A stretch of 64,000 nt of DNA. Origin: Saprospira grandis DSM 2844. Lineage in GTDB: Bacteria > Bacteroidota > Bacteroidia > Chitinophagales > Saprospiraceae. Under the pieces are notes generated by a model. It was not told where the DNA came from, made no database searches, and saw only the letters and a list, made by a program, of their open reading frames with translations. A program made the translations under genes and the position numbers. Within the stretch, counting starts at the first letter, position 1; each line of letters opens with the position of its first letter. Below, piece by piece: positions 21,453 through 31,336 of the stretch. The DNA is taken from NCBI GenBank assembly GCA_945888475.1, contig CAMDAB010000001.1, forward strand, positions 1-64,000, read 5' to 3'.

Positions 21453-22640
21453 TTACTCGATGATTTCAGTAACCTGACCAGCACCTACAGTACGTCCACC
21501 TTCACGAATAGCAAAACGTAGACCTTTTTCCATAGCAATAGAAGAAATCAATTCAACTTCAAGTGCAAGATTATCGCCAGGCATTACCATCTCAACACCA
21601 GTAGGCAACTTAATTGCTCCTGTAACGTCGGTTGTGCGGAAATAGAATTGTGGGCGGTATCCGTCGAAGAAAGGTTTGTGACGTCCACCTTCTTCCTTAG
21701 AAAGAACATATACTTCACATTTAAACTTAGTGTGGGGTTTTACTGAACCTGGTTTGCAAATTACCATACCACGTTTCAATGCTTTTTTGTCAACACCACG
21801 AAGAAGTACACCTGCATTGTCACCTGCCTCACCACGATCTAACAATTTACGAAACATTTCAACACCAGTACATGTAGAAGTTATTTTTTCTTCAGCAAGA
21901 CCAACTATATCTACTTGTTCACCTACATTGATTACACCACGTTCGATACGTCCTGTTGCTACAGTACCACGACCTGTGATTGTAAATACATCTTCAATTG
22001 GCATTAGGAAAGGTTTGTCTACCTCACGAACAGGAGAAGGGATTTCAGAATCGACTGCAGCCATAAGTTCCATGATTTGATCAACACCTTCAGGATCTCC
22101 GTTAAGTGCTTTGAGTGCAGAACCTTTAACGATAGACGCATTGTCACCGTCGAAACCGTAAGTGCTTAGCAACTCACGAACTTCCATTTCAACCAGTTCA
22201 AGCATTTCAGGGTCATCAACCAAGTCAACTTTGTTCATGAAAACCACAATTTGAGGTACACCTACCTGACGTGCAAGAAGGATGTGTTCACGTGTTTGTG
22301 GCATTGGACCATCGGTAGCTGCTACAACTAGGATAGCACCGTCCATCTGAGCGGCACCTGTTACCATGTTTTTAACGTAGTCAGCGTGACCTGGACAGTC
22401 TACGTGAGCATAGTGACGATTTTCAGTTTGGTACTCTACGTGAGCAGTGTTAATAGTGATACCACGCTCTCTCTCCTCAGGAGCTGAGTCGATAGAGTCA
22501 TAACTTTTAGTCTCAGCGAGACCTTTTGATGCCAATACCTTAGTGATGGCAGCTGTAAGAGTTGTTTTACCGTGGTCCACGTGACCGATTGTACCTACAT
22601 TCACGTGGGGTTTGTCGCGCTTAAATGTATCCTTAGCCAT
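21453..22640 (-). CDS. tuf: Elongation factor Tu
   Basis: The 395-residue protein has all GTPase motifs: [10 protein letters not shown], the R-G-I-T-I-N switch I, D-C-P-G-H and N-K-V-D, then domains II and III ([13 protein letters not shown]). EF-Tu delivers aminoacyl-tRNA to the ribosome. It lies in a tRNA-tuf-tRNA arrangement: four tRNA genes upstream and tRNA-Trp downstream. Confidence 0.99.
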   Translation of the reverse strand: MAKDTFKRDKPHVNVGTIGHVDHGKTTLTAAITKVLASKGLAETKSYDSIDSAPEERERGITINTAHVEYQTENRHYAHVDCPGHADYVKNMVTGAAQMDGAILVVAATDGPMPQTREHILLARQVGVPQIVVFMNKVDLVDDPEMLELVEMEVRELLSTYGFDGDNASIVKGSALKALNGDPEGVDQIMELMAAVDSEIPSPVREVDKPFLMPIEDVFTITGRGTVATGRIERGVINVGEQVDIVGLAEEKITSTCTGVEMFRKLLDRGEAGDNAGVLLRGVDKKALKRGMVICKPGSVKPHTKFKCEVYVLSKEEGGRHKPFFDGYRPQFYFRTTDVTGAIKLPTGVEMVMPGDNLALEVELISSIAMEKGLRFAIREGGRTVGAGQVTEIIE

Positions 22641-22756
22641 TGTTGTTTAAAAAATTAGTTGGTTTAAGAAAATATTAGATCCTCTTCAAGGAGGTACTCT
22701 GTATTACCAGAGTAGGAAAGCAACCTCACTTAAATTTCGAATTTCATTACAATACG

Positions 22757-22828
<72 letters not shown>

Positions 22829-22879
22829 TTAATCAAAAAAGAAAAGGAAATAATAACATTTCCTTTTCCGTTATCTTTG

Positions 22880-22952
22880 AGCGGGAGACGAGGCTCGAAC
22901 CCGCGACCCTCAGCTTGGAAGGCTGATGCTCTACCAACTGAGCTACTCCCGC
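22880..22952 (-). tRNA. tRNA-Gly (TCC)
   Basis: A 73-nt cloverleaf with acceptor GCGGGAG/CTCCCGC, anticodon stem TCAGC/GCTGA around loop CTTCCAA (anticodon TCC), and T loop TTCGAGC. It is the third gene of the tRNA cluster in the direction of transcription. Confidence 0.96.
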
Positions 22953-22963
22953 CTAAAATTTTG

Positions 22964-23046
22964 TGGGGGCAGTAGGATTCGAACCTACTCAGCCTTAAGC
23001 AACAGATTTACAGTCTGCCCCGTCTCTCCAACTCCGGCGTGCCCCC
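22964..23046 (-). tRNA. tRNA-Tyr (GTA)
   Basis: An 83-nt class II tRNA with a long variable arm. The acceptor is GGGGGCA/TGCCCCC, the anticodon loop is CTGTAAA (anticodon GTA), and the discriminator is A. The long variable arm and the GTA anticodon identify tRNA-Tyr. Confidence 0.96.
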
Positions 23047-23069
23047 TAACAACATTTTTATTTATTTTG

Positions 23070-23143
23070 AGCCGACAGAGGGATTCGAACCCACGACCCC
23101 GAGATTACAAATCACGTGCTCTGGCCAACTGAGCTATGCCGGC
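23070..23143 (-). tRNA. tRNA-Thr (TGT)
   Basis: A 74-nt cloverleaf with acceptor GCCGGCA/TGTCGGC (one G-U pair), anticodon loop TTTGTAA (anticodon TGT), and T loop TTCGAAT. The anticodon stem CGTGA/TCTCG has a central T-T mismatch, slightly unusual but tolerated. It is the first tRNA of the cluster and so nearest the promoter. Confidence 0.92.
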
Positions 23144-23157
23144 TTGATATTAAAAAT

Positions 23158-23248
23158 AAAAAGGTTGTATTTTTACATTAACAAAGAACTAACTTTATAA
23201 AAGTATAAAACTCTTTCAAAAAGCGAATGCAAAAATACAACCCTTTTT
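23158..23248. promoter_or_regulatory. Inverted repeat flanking the tRNA-tuf promoter region
   Basis: AAAAAGGTTGTATTTTT at 23158-23174 is matched by its reverse complement at 23231-23248, with one extra base, across a 56-bp gap. The AT-rich gap lies immediately upstream of the first tRNA and should hold the promoter of the tRNA-tuf block; TATACTTTTA-like and TTCTTTG-like boxes are visible on the minus strand but none is a clean match. It could be an operator pair, or an extended hairpin in a read-through transcript from hpf. Confidence 0.4.
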
Positions 23249-23262
23249 CCTAAATCCAAACT

Positions 23263-23300
23263 TTTTCAAAAAAAAATCATCTTTTTTTAAAAAAAGATTT
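23263..23300 (-). terminator. AT-rich hairpin downstream of hpf
   Basis: Directly after the hpf stop, AAAAATC-TTTTTTT pairs with AAAAAAAGAT-TTTTT on the transcribed strand, and a run of T residues follows. It is entirely A/T in the stem core, so its strength is uncertain, but position and T tract fit a terminator. Confidence 0.4.
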
Positions 23301-23600
23301 TTAATGACCGTTCATTTTATCTTTATGCTTCTGTAATTGCTTCCTCAGGGCATCTGCACATTGATCGATAGACTCTTCAAAAGTTTTACAGCTTTCTTTG
23401 GCTAACATAGTAGCACCGGGTACATTTAGCTTTATTTCGGCAATTTTATCTTTTACCTGCCCCGAATTCTCCAATTTAAGAATAACGTCAACACTTACAA
23501 TATGATCAAAAAAGGTTTCGAGCTTTCTTAGCTTTTTGTCAATAAATTCTTGTAATTTCACATCTGCATCGAAATGCACTGACTGCACGGTAATTTCCAT
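23301..23600 (-). CDS. hpf: Ribosome hibernation-promoting factor (short HPF/RaiA)
   Basis: The 99-residue protein is a short-form HPF: M-E-I-T-V-Q-S-V-H-F-D-A start, then K-L-R-K-L-E-T-F-F-D and the conserved E-E-S-I-D-Q-C-A-D-A-L-R-K-Q helix with a basic tail. Short HPF binds the 30S A/P sites and promotes inactive 100S ribosome formation in stationary phase. It is a single gene between the tRNA cluster and the divergent lptC gene. Confidence 0.93.
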   Translation of the reverse strand: MEITVQSVHFDADVKLQEFIDKKLRKLETFFDHIVSVDVILKLENSGQVKDKIAEIKLNVPGATMLAKESCKTFEESIDQCADALRKQLQKHKDKMNGH

Positions 23601-23758
23601 ATTAAATAGAATTTTAATGTCAAAACAAATTCATTTCTAGTACAAAGTTCTACTAATGAATTCATTCTGCCGGTGTTTATAAATTAAGTTCTTAATCTGC
23701 TGAACGCATTTACTGTTCCTGAGTATGAATATATCAATAACTAATTGTTTTTCCAAAT

Positions 23759-23789
23759 TTTGATATATTTTTTTTATTAACTACTTTTA
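23759..23789 (+). promoter_or_regulatory. Bacteroidota-type promoter upstream of lptC
   Basis: TTTG at 23759-23762, a 19-bp spacer, then TACTTTTA at 23782-23789 match the TTTG-N19-TAnnTTTG consensus with one mismatch at the last base. The lptC ATG is 51 bp downstream. This would drive lptC and the CorC-like gene, which are only 10 bp apart. Confidence 0.55.
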
Positions 23790-23840
23790 CAGCAGTTTAG
23801 AATTATTGACATATAAATCCATGTTAAATTTAAAGATCTG

Positions 23841-24386
23841 ATGAAAATTGCCTTGGGCATTTATATAATTATTTTCCTCAGCGCATGTTCCAATCGCACT
23901 GAAGACGTTGAAAAACTAAAACTGAAAGCCGAAGCAAATGTAGAATCGGCCAAAGACGTGGATATTCTATACAGCGATTCGGCCGTAGTGCGTATGCGCA
24001 TCAAATCACCCTTGATGCAAAACAGGCAAGACAAAGACAATCCAACCAGAGTTTTTCCAAATGGTGTTTGGGTTGACTTTTTCGATGTTTCTAAATCACC
24101 AACAAGTCATCTTACTGCAAAATATGCTGAATATTCTGAAAAACTGAAGATTATTACATTGAGAGACAGCATAGTTGTTAATAATTATAAAAATGAAAAG
24201 CTTGAAACCGAAGAGCTATTTTGGAGTGAGCGAGATGGAAGAATTTATTCAAAGAAATTTGTTAGAGTTACAACTGCGTCTGAAATAATACATGGGTACG
24301 GATTTTCATCCAATATGGAATTTACCGAGTGGGAAATTGACTCCGTAAGCGGTGTTTTCCAAAGTGGCTCATTATTTGAAAAATAA
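23841..24386 (+). CDS. lptC: LPS export lipoprotein LptC
   Basis: The 181-residue protein has a lipoprotein signal peptide ending in L-S-A-C-S, then an LptC beta-jellyroll pattern (D-V-D-I-L-Y-S-D-S-A-V-V-R-M-R-I and F-P-N-G-V-W-V-D-F-F). LptC receives LPS from LptB2FG and passes it to LptA. In Bacteroidota the protein is commonly a predicted lipoprotein and not a single-pass protein, as here. It is followed after 10 bp by a CorC/HlyC-type gene. Confidence 0.9.
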   Translation: MKIALGIYIIIFLSACSNRTEDVEKLKLKAEANVESAKDVDILYSDSAVVRMRIKSPLMQNRQDKDNPTRVFPNGVWVDFFDVSKSPTSHLTAKYAEYSEKLKIITLRDSIVVNNYKNEKLETEELFWSERDGRIYSKKFVRVTTASEIIHGYGFSSNMEFTEWEIDSVSGVFQSGSLFEK

Positions 24387-24396
24387 AATAAACTAA

Positions 24397-25671
24397 ATGG
24401 CAACCGATTTATTTCTAATTATCACTTTACTTCTAGCATCCGCATTTTTTTCGGGAATAGAAATTGCATACCTTTCTGCCGATAGGCTAAGGATTGAGCT
24501 CGAAAAGAAAAAAGGCAGTGGAATAGGTCTTTTATTGGCTGGTTTTATTGAAAAACCTTCAATTTTTTTAGGTACAACCTTAGTAGGAAATAATATAGTG
24601 CTGGTTATTTTCTCTGTCCTTGCCGAAAAGTTTATGATCCACTCAATGGGACTAGGAACATATATTCCGGAACAGCTTCAATTGGTAACACTTACCCTTA
24701 TATCTACTGTGGTTGTACTCATATTCGGAGAGTTTATGCCAAAGGTTTTCTTCAGGGCGCTGGCCACTCCTATCCTATTTTTCTTTGCTTATCCATTTTA
24801 CCTTGTAAAGATTATTTTAACTCCATTTGTATGGATTATGGTCAAGTCCTCGTATGGTTTGTTAAGATTATTTTTGGGGATTAAAGACTCAGACAATGAA
24901 CAGGCTTTTACGAAACTGGATCTGGAGCATTTTATAAAAAGTATAAAAACAAATAATACTGAAGAAATTGATCATACCCTCTTTCAAAATGCCTTGTATA
25001 TTGGCACTGTAAAGGTAAAAGACTTTATGGTCCCCAGAAATGAGATTCAGGGTATTGACATAGAAAGTAGCATAGATGAGTTGAGAGCCAAATTTATTGA
25101 GAGCCAGAATTCCAGACTAATTATTTATGACGATTCTATTGATGAAATAAAAGGCTATGTTCATCACCAAAAACTGATGGAAAACCCCAAAGACATTAAA
25201 AGTATCCTGTTCAAAATAACAGTTGTTCATGAATTTACTCCTGCCAGAGAGCTTATGAACCGACTAATTAAAGAAAAAATCAACATAGCCTGGGTTGTGG
25301 ATGAATTTGGTGGTACGGCAGGCATTGTAACGCTTGAAGATATTCTTGAACAGATCTTCGGCGACATATCGGATGAATACGACCCTGAACCACTGTACGA
25401 AAAAATTTCCGAGAATGAGTTTTTGGTATCGGGCAGATTATCGATTGATTACCTGAATGAGGAAAATAAGCTGGGGCTACCGGAAAGTGACAATTACAAT
25501 ACTTTATCAGGCTTTTTGGTATCTGAACTGGAGAGTATCCCTGTACAGGGTGCAACTTATAACTGGAATCACCTTGAGTTTAAATTCGAAGCGGTAAGTG
25601 ATACCAGAATCGAGACTGTACGTATTTTTAAGCTATTTGAATCGGACAGTGAGAGTATTGAGAAGAACTAG
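24397..25671 (+). CDS. CNNM/CorC-HlyC family membrane protein
   Basis: The 424-residue protein has an N-terminal DUF21 (CNNM) membrane domain with about four helices (residues 5-160), a pair of CBS domains (about 205-325; M-V-P-R-N-E-I-Q-G-I marks the first, W-V-V-D-E-F-G-G-T-A-G-I-V-T-L-E-D the second) and a C-terminal CorC_HlyC domain (about 345-415). Members are linked to Mg2+ or Co2+ efflux; the name hemolysin is historic. A related protein, GldE, supports gliding motility in some Bacteroidota, but assignment to that subgroup is not possible here. Confidence 0.9.
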   Translation: MATDLFLIITLLLASAFFSGIEIAYLSADRLRIELEKKKGSGIGLLLAGFIEKPSIFLGTTLVGNNIVLVIFSVLAEKFMIHSMGLGTYIPEQLQLVTLTLISTVVVLIFGEFMPKVFFRALATPILFFFAYPFYLVKIILTPFVWIMVKSSYGLLRLFLGIKDSDNEQAFTKLDLEHFIKSIKTNNTEEIDHTLFQNALYIGTVKVKDFMVPRNEIQGIDIESSIDELRAKFIESQNSRLIIYDDSIDEIKGYVHHQKLMENPKDIKSILFKITVVHEFTPARELMNRLIKEKINIAWVVDEFGGTAGIVTLEDILEQIFGDISDEYDPEPLYEKISENEFLVSGRLSIDYLNEENKLGLPESDNYNTLSGFLVSELESIPVQGATYNWNHLEFKFEAVSDTRIETVRIFKLFESDSESIEKN

Positions 25672-25697
25672 AAACAAACCACACATTTGCAGCTATT

Positions 25698-27071
25698 TTA
25701 CATTAAGGCAATTTTACTAAAGGATTCCCATACTTTGTCTTCTTTCACATCAAATTCAAAATCATTTTTACCCTGTGGGTTTCTTAATTTAATGGTCTTT
25801 CCATCAAAAGAATTCATTGAGTAGCTATGGTTTTTTTGAAGTGCAAAATTATTTTGGGAGAATGCATTTCTACTTGAATCGAATAAAGCTATTTTTGTAC
25901 TGGCAAGAATCTTAAGAAAATCTAATTTTGAGTAAGATTTCTCAGTAAAGTTATTGTTTATTTCTAAAGTCTCTGAGAATTCATTTTTGTTCATTACAAT
26001 AAAATTCCTAATCGATTTGCCTGTAAAAACAGATAATGCTTCTGCTCCTGTACTCCCTGCCAAATTATCGTAGCCGCCCATTACTTTTGCGTAAGCTTTC
26101 TCCATAATCATAGGCCAAATCTCAGAATAATCAGAGTGTACGTAGTATGGTTTTTTAATGCCATTATCCATTACCTCTACAGGAAAATCGGTATCAACTA
26201 TAACTTTTTTCTCTATCCTATCTGAAGCTTTTCCATCGATGAGTTCTCTAACATTTAAGGTTACCTCAAATAATTCATTTTCCAAGGGTTTGATATTTTT
26301 CTTTATAATTTCGGGGTCAGCTTTAGCAATAGCTGATAAAGCTGAAACTGCATAACAATTACCCAGATTGCCCTGAATCGCGTCTGTTTCTTCAATCCCA
26401 TGCAGCTTGTCAAATAAAGGCAATGTATCAAAATCAGCGTATACTATTCCATAATCATCGTTTACCTCAGGATCATGGTATTCTATTGGTAATAGCTCGC
26501 TCTTTGGGGGAATTAAAGACTGTGGCCCTTCATTTTTTACATTCTTGTAGTCCTTTAGTAGTTGTGATTCAGTATATCGTTCGTCTGTTTTATTTTTCCA
26601 TTTTTTGACTTGCTCCAATCTTTTTTCAAAACTAACAGTTGTATAGAATTCTGCCACCCACGCGTAATCTTTAACTTTAGAGCTATTATTCAAATAGAAT
26701 GCCTGCATCTCCTGAACGAATCTAAGAGATTCTTCTACCATTTCCAGATCTTTCTGTTCAACAACTCTACCATTATAGTTCAGACAGGTAACATTTGAAA
26801 AATATGATTGAAATTTCAATAACTTTTCATTGTATTTTCTCATTATTTCATCTTCAGGCGATAATACAATTAATTTCCTGGACACCTCAACATTCAAAAT
26901 CCTAGTGTTAATTGAAAGAATATCAAGGTTAATCTGCTCTATTTTTTCACGTTCATTAAAACTGCAGTTATCATTATTTTCAAGTACCCAATTTCTGTAA
27001 TCATTGAGCTCTTCTTACCATTTATTCAAATAATCCTTCAATAATTTAAATGTTGCTACTAACTTATCCAT
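25698..27071 (-). pseudogene. Calpain-like cysteine peptidase gene with an in-frame stop
   Basis: The frame starts with ATG at 27071, just after the preceding gene, but codon 19 (27017-27015) is TAA. Downstream the frame is open for over 400 codons to 25698. The reading W-stop-E-E-L-N-D-Y-R-N-W suggests a CAA-to-TAA change. The open part carries a calpain (peptidase C2) core: Q-G-N-L-G-N-C-Y-A-V-S-A with the catalytic Cys, K-N-H-S-Y-S-M with the His, and L-R-N-P-Q-G with the Asn. A shorter product could start at TTG 26897. No signal peptide is visible. It is third in a three-gene set with two secreted hypotheticals. Confidence 0.7.
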
Positions 27072-27094
27072 TTTTATTTTTGTTTGAAATTCAA

Positions 27095-27601
27095 TTATAA
27101 ATCCCTTTGTTTAAGGAATTTTTTTGGGCTTATTCTTTCAGCATAAAATCTTTTTTTGTCGACCAAAGGCAAGAGCCATACTATATCGTAATTTGTTGAT
27201 TGATACATAAGTTGAGTTGTATTATTTGCTGTGCAGGTTGCAACTACATGGTCAAAATAAATACCAAGCGAGACAGGAATCTCAGGCTTTGAAGTTGTTT
27301 TAATTTTGTTGTCAATGTCCTCTCCCCTTGTAAAAGGAGGTTTTTTTGCTTGTAAAAGTATAATGCGGTAAATATTATTCTCAATACTTAAACGATCGTC
27401 AATCCCTATCCTTAGTTGTTTCAAAGAATTGCTAAGGCACAGCTTCTCCTGATCGCTAATAATGGAGTCTATCCTAAAGAGCTCTCCATTGTGAATACAT
27501 CTGAAATCTTTGGCTTTTTCCAATTTGATAACCTTTAGATTCTGTCCTTTTGCACTCATTATTAACGAAAACAAAATTATTGTAAGTAAGGTCTTATTCA
27601 T
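27095..27601 (-). CDS. Secreted hypothetical protein
   Basis: I take the ATG at 27601, giving about 168 residues with a signal peptide (M-N-K-T-L-L-T-I-I-L-F-S-L then A-K-G-Q). The frame is open further upstream, but that part overlaps the previous gene and lacks a signal. The ATG overlaps the preceding stop by 8 nt, so translation is probably coupled. There are three Cys residues in the mature part, which may form disulphides. No family is recognised. It ends 23 bp before the calpain-like gene. Confidence 0.7.
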   Translation of the reverse strand: MNKTLLTIILFSLIMSAKGQNLKVIKLEKAKDFRCIHNGELFRIDSIISDQEKLCLSNSLKQLRIGIDDRLSIENNIYRIILLQAKKPPFTRGEDIDNKIKTTSKPEIPVSLGIYFDHVVATCTANNTTQLMYQSTNYDIVWLLPLVDKKRFYAERISPKKFLKQRDL

Positions 27602-28016
27602 TAGATTTTGGTATGTTAAGTAGAAATATGAGTTCTGTTTTTCCTTTAATCTTTGGCTTTTTAATTTCTTTGAGTACCCAAAATCCACTAGATTCTGCTT
27701 TGCTTGTAAGAATTATGGAAAAGTTTGTTAAACAACCCGGAAAAAGGGAGATCAGTCCAATTACATTATCAGATATCAAATCTACAGCTATTGTGTGCTC
27801 CCCTAAATAGATTTTATATAAAGCCGCATATCTGTATAGTTCATTTTTTTGAAATCGGTCATCCCAAACACGTAATAACTCTCCTTCTTTCAGTGTGAAT
27901 TTTTCTGTATTTTCATCTATATCAATATATTTAAAGTATTTATCAGACATTTGCTGCGCAGCAGCAGAAAATATAATGAATAAATAAAAAATTATTTGTG
28001 CGGTATTGTATTTCAT
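27594..28016 (-). CDS. Secreted hypothetical protein
   Basis: The 140-residue protein has a signal peptide (hydrophobic 8-19, then A-A-A-Q-Q). The mature part is beta-rich with few cysteines. It resembles its downstream neighbour in size and in having a signal peptide, and both describe values such as K-E-G-E-L-L-R-V-W and N-G-E-L-F-R-I-D, so they may be distant paralogues. It is the first gene of the calpain-like set and lies 25 bp downstream of the Ig-like lipoprotein gene. Function unknown. Confidence 0.7.
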   Translation of the reverse strand: MKYNTAQIIFYLFIIFSAAAQQMSDKYFKYIDIDENTEKFTLKEGELLRVWDDRFQKNELYRYAALYKIYLGEHTIAVDLISDNVIGLISLFPGCLTNFSIILTSKAESSGFWVLKEIKKPKIKGKTELIFLLNIPKSNE

Positions 28017-28041
28017 TTTTAAATTAGCTGCAAATCATAAA

Positions 28042-29715
28042 CTATTTTTTCTTACCGTTTTTTGTTGGATTCAAATCCACTTCCAATTCATTTTCCCAAT
28101 CGGCCCTCAAGTTGCTGGGTTTTGATTTAGTGACCGTTTCGGGCTGTATTTTTTGCAGATAGTTACCTGCTGTGTATTTTCCATCGGAATCTTTATCGTG
28201 AATAATTTCAACAGTATAACGGTCGGGCTCCAATAATTTAAATTCCTTTGTAAAGCTGCTTTGGCCTCCAAATTTAAAACTGTAAATTTCCGATTCTTTG
28301 CCATCCACTAGCTTAACAATATAATTCATAGTGCTATCGGCATTTATAATACTTAGTTTTAGATTTCCAAAGTCCTTATTTTTTAGTACAGTATAAGTTC
28401 TTTTCAATGTATCGGTATTGGTTTCGCCCCAAATGTCTTTGAAAGCACCGGGAAGTATTAACAGCTCAGCATTTTGGCTCTTTAAAATCTCTTTGGGCTT
28501 AAATTGAAAGCTGCGGAGCTGATTATTTTTTCTTTCAGCAATGACGGATACAATTGTTGATGAATCTTTTAGTATAATTTTGGTAAAATCAATTTCCTCA
28601 ATGGGGCGGCTATAATCAACAAGCTGCTCATTTACAGGATGCAGGCTAAATTTCTTATCCTCGGGTTTTCCTTTGGTTTTTTGGGCAGATGTGCTCTCGG
28701 GCAAACTGTACACCAGAGACTTATTTGGCCAATTGCCTGATTCTGCATCGCTGATATCGATAGTATCGCTAAAATTTAATGAAGGAACAGCTATAATCAG
28801 TTCTTTTGCCTTGCTACTTTTCCACCAAGTCAACAAGGTGTCTCGTCCCAATTCACTAAAAGTTTCGATTATCTTGTCCTCGTCTTTTATTTCAATTCTA
28901 ATACTATCTGTCAATTGCCTGTTGAACTGAATTCTGCATTTATTTTTTGCTGTCAGTTTAGCGCTAAGTACAGCAAGTGGCTCATCTTCTTTGAAAAGCC
29001 GTAGTTTAAGTATTCCTTCGGTGCTATCGCTCAGAAATATCTGGTCTTTCAAAAAAGCAATCTGTTCACCACGGTCGTACTTGTAGTTATTATTATTATC
29101 GCTTAATGCAAAAACCTTGAAACTGTCCGATTTGATGTTTTCGAATTTGAAAAGCCCCTGTGCATCTGTCTTAGCTATGTAAACGGGTCTCTCTTTGTAA
29201 GGGAGTGAATCATCATCCAGGTCGTACAACATTAGCCAAACCTTTTGAACGGGTTCGGCGGTCAGGGCATCAATTATCTGCCCTTCAACTGAGAGAGAAT
29301 CTAAAACCGGCCCGGTAGAGAATACAAAACGTAGATTTTGTGCAGGGTTATTCTCAGTAAAATCTTTAACCGCCTCGCCGTATTGAATTGAATAGGTAGT
29401 ATTAGGCAAGAGCTCTTCTTTGAATTTTAATACCACACTTTTATTTTTGATTTTTACCTCGGGTCGGTTCTTTAATGGTGGCGAAATGATTATCTGGTTG
29501 ATCGGATCGTTTAAAACCACCCATTCGTTAAAAGTGAGTATGATTTCTTTTTCTCTGAAATTTGTCTGAAGATTTGGTGTTGAATAACGCGCAGAGTCTA
29601 GCCTCGGAGGAGTGCTGTCCTTTGGACCACCGCTAAGCGGTCGCTGCTCGGCGCAGGAGCTGAGTAGCATTAAAAGAATTAAAAAATATGAATAGCTGTG
29701 CACTTCGTTGGGCAT
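28042..29715 (-). CDS. Ig-like domain lipoprotein
   Basis: The 557-residue protein has a lipoprotein signal ending in L-L-S-S-C-A. An SbsA-type bacterial Ig-like domain follows (about 35-135), with the characteristic start S-G-G-P-K-D-S-T-P-P-R-L. A carboxypeptidase-regulatory-like Ig segment (about 140-230) and a long beta-rich region then extend to a basic C-terminus. This family is a Bacteroidota core protein of unknown role, thought to be outer-membrane anchored. It starts 6 bp after the prfC stop, so both are likely co-transcribed. Confidence 0.85.
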   Translation of the reverse strand: MPNEVHSYSYFLILLMLLSSCAEQRPLSGGPKDSTPPRLDSARYSTPNLQTNFREKEIILTFNEWVVLNDPINQIIISPPLKNRPEVKIKNKSVVLKFKEELLPNTTYSIQYGEAVKDFTENNPAQNLRFVFSTGPVLDSLSVEGQIIDALTAEPVQKVWLMLYDLDDDSLPYKERPVYIAKTDAQGLFKFENIKSDSFKVFALSDNNNNYKYDRGEQIAFLKDQIFLSDSTEGILKLRLFKEDEPLAVLSAKLTAKNKCRIQFNRQLTDSIRIEIKDEDKIIETFSELGRDTLLTWWKSSKAKELIIAVPSLNFSDTIDISDAESGNWPNKSLVYSLPESTSAQKTKGKPEDKKFSLHPVNEQLVDYSRPIEEIDFTKIILKDSSTIVSVIAERKNNQLRSFQFKPKEILKSQNAELLILPGAFKDIWGETNTDTLKRTYTVLKNKDFGNLKLSIINADSTMNYIVKLVDGKESEIYSFKFGGQSSFTKEFKLLEPDRYTVEIIHDKDSDGKYTAGNYLQKIQPETVTKSKPSNLRADWENELEVDLNPTKNGKKK

Positions 29716-29721
29716 TTCGTG

Positions 29722-31299
29722 CTAAAAATCTGATTTAAAGTGGAACTGAATTTCCGGAAAGTCCTGTCGGGCAGTGTCGAGCATCCAGGGAGTTTCTGCT
29801 AAATAGACATCGCGTCCTTCTTTGTCCTTGGCCATGAAATTTGTTTTCTTACGCAGAAATTCGTCTAATTTGACTTTATTGTCGCATGTAATCCAGCAGG
29901 CTTTGTAGAGCTGTATAGGCTCGTAGCGGCATTTAGCCCCGTATTCATGCTCGAGACGATGCTGTAAAACTTCGAACTGAAGCTGGCCCACTGTTCCGAT
30001 AACTTTGCGTCCATTGTGGTTTCGTACAAATAACTGTGCTACGCCCTCGTCCATCAATTGCTCGATTCCCTTGGCCAATTGTTTCGATTTCATAGGATCG
30101 GCATTTTCAATATACTGGAACAACTCGGGAGAGAAGCTGGGAATGCCTTTGTAGTGCAGAATTTCACCTTCGGTGAGTGTATCGCCAATTTTAAAATTTC
30201 CGGCATCGTACAAACCAACAATATCGCCTGGAAAAGCTTCGTCCACCACCTCTTTCTTCGATGCCATAAAGGTTGTGGGGTTAGAGAATTTCATTTTTTG
30301 TGCCTTTCGAATGTGCAGATAGTTCGTATTACGCTGAAAGGTACCAGAACAAATACGCAAAAAAGCGATGCGGTCGCGGTGGCGGGGGTCCATATTGGCA
30401 TGAATCTTAAACACAAAGCCACTAAATTTTTCTTCATCTGGTTTTACGAGGCGCTCTTCTGTCTCATAGGCGTGTGGCGGCGGCGCAATCTGTACAAAAC
30501 AGTCCAGCATTTCCTTAACGCCAAAGTTATTTACCGCCGAGCCGAAAAATACTGGAGAAAGCTGTCCCCCTAGATAATATTCGCGGTCAAATTCGGGATA
30601 AACGGTTGTAACTGTTTCGAGTCCTGTACGCAATTCTTTGGCATAACGCTCGCCCAAATGTTTTTCAAGATCAGGGTGGTTGGGATCTTCGAATTCTAAT
30701 ACATTGCCATATTTAGTACCTGGCGCAAAAAGATTTAGTTTTTGCCCATAAATATCATACACGCCTTTAAAGTCCGAACCCTCTCCTATTGGCCAGCTGA
30801 GTGGACAAACATTGAGTTTGAGCTTAGTCTCTATTTCATCCAAGAGGTCGAAGGCGTCTTTTCCAACACGGTCCATTTTATTGACAAAAACAATAATAGG
30901 TGTATCGCGCATACGGCACACCTCGACCAACTTTTCTGTCTGCTCCTCTACCCCTTTGGCTACGTCGATCACTACAATGACCGAGTCGACAGCGGTGAGT
31001 GTACGGTAAGTATCCTCTGCAAAGTCTTTGTGACCTGGTGTATCGAGGATATTTACCTGGCAGTCGGCATAGTCGAATCCCATCACCGAGGTTGCTACCG
31101 ATATACCACGCTGCTTCTCAATTTCCATAAAGTCGGAGGTGGTCGATTTTTTTATTTTATTTGATTTCACAGCACCTGCTACCTGAATAGCACCCCCAAA
31201 AAGAAGCAGCTTTTCGGTGAGGGTTGTTTTCCCAGCATCGGGGTGGGCAATGACCGCAAAGGTGCGGCGTTTGGCTATTTCCTGTTTAAGATTTGACAT
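29722..31299 (-). CDS. prfC: Peptide chain release factor 3
   Basis: The 525-residue protein has GTPase motifs [10 protein letters not shown], the R-G-I-S-V switch, D-T-P-G-H and N-K-M-D, followed by domains II and III typical of RF3. It recycles RF1/RF2 from the ribosome after peptide release using GTP. RF3 is not universal, but it is common in Bacteroidota. A TAAATTTG box lies 30 bp upstream of the ATG (31329-31336, minus strand) and matches the Bacteroidota -7 consensus. Confidence 0.96.
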   Translation of the reverse strand: MSNLKQEIAKRRTFAVIAHPDAGKTTLTEKLLLFGGAIQVAGAVKSNKIKKSTTSDFMEIEKQRGISVATSVMGFDYADCQVNILDTPGHKDFAEDTYRTLTAVDSVIVVIDVAKGVEEQTEKLVEVCRMRDTPIIVFVNKMDRVGKDAFDLLDEIETKLKLNVCPLSWPIGEGSDFKGVYDIYGQKLNLFAPGTKYGNVLEFEDPNHPDLEKHLGERYAKELRTGLETVTTVYPEFDREYYLGGQLSPVFFGSAVNNFGVKEMLDCFVQIAPPPHAYETEERLVKPDEEKFSGFVFKIHANMDPRHRDRIAFLRICSGTFQRNTNYLHIRKAQKMKFSNPTTFMASKKEVVDEAFPGDIVGLYDAGNFKIGDTLTEGEILHYKGIPSFSPELFQYIENADPMKSKQLAKGIEQLMDEGVAQLFVRNHNGRKVIGTVGQLQFEVLQHRLEHEYGAKCRYEPIQLYKACWITCDNKVKLDEFLRKKTNFMAKDKEGRDVYLAETPWMLDTARQDFPEIQFHFKSDF

Positions 31300-31328
31300 G
31301 TTTTGGATTGTGACATTTTAAAACGTCG

Positions 31329-31336
31329 CAAATTTA
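31329..31336 (-). promoter_or_regulatory. Putative -7 box for prfC
   Basis: TAAATTTG on the minus strand is a full match to the Bacteroidota -7 consensus TAnnTTTG, 30 bp before the prfC ATG. I see no good TTTG element at the expected distance upstream, so this is a partial promoter call. Confidence 0.35.
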
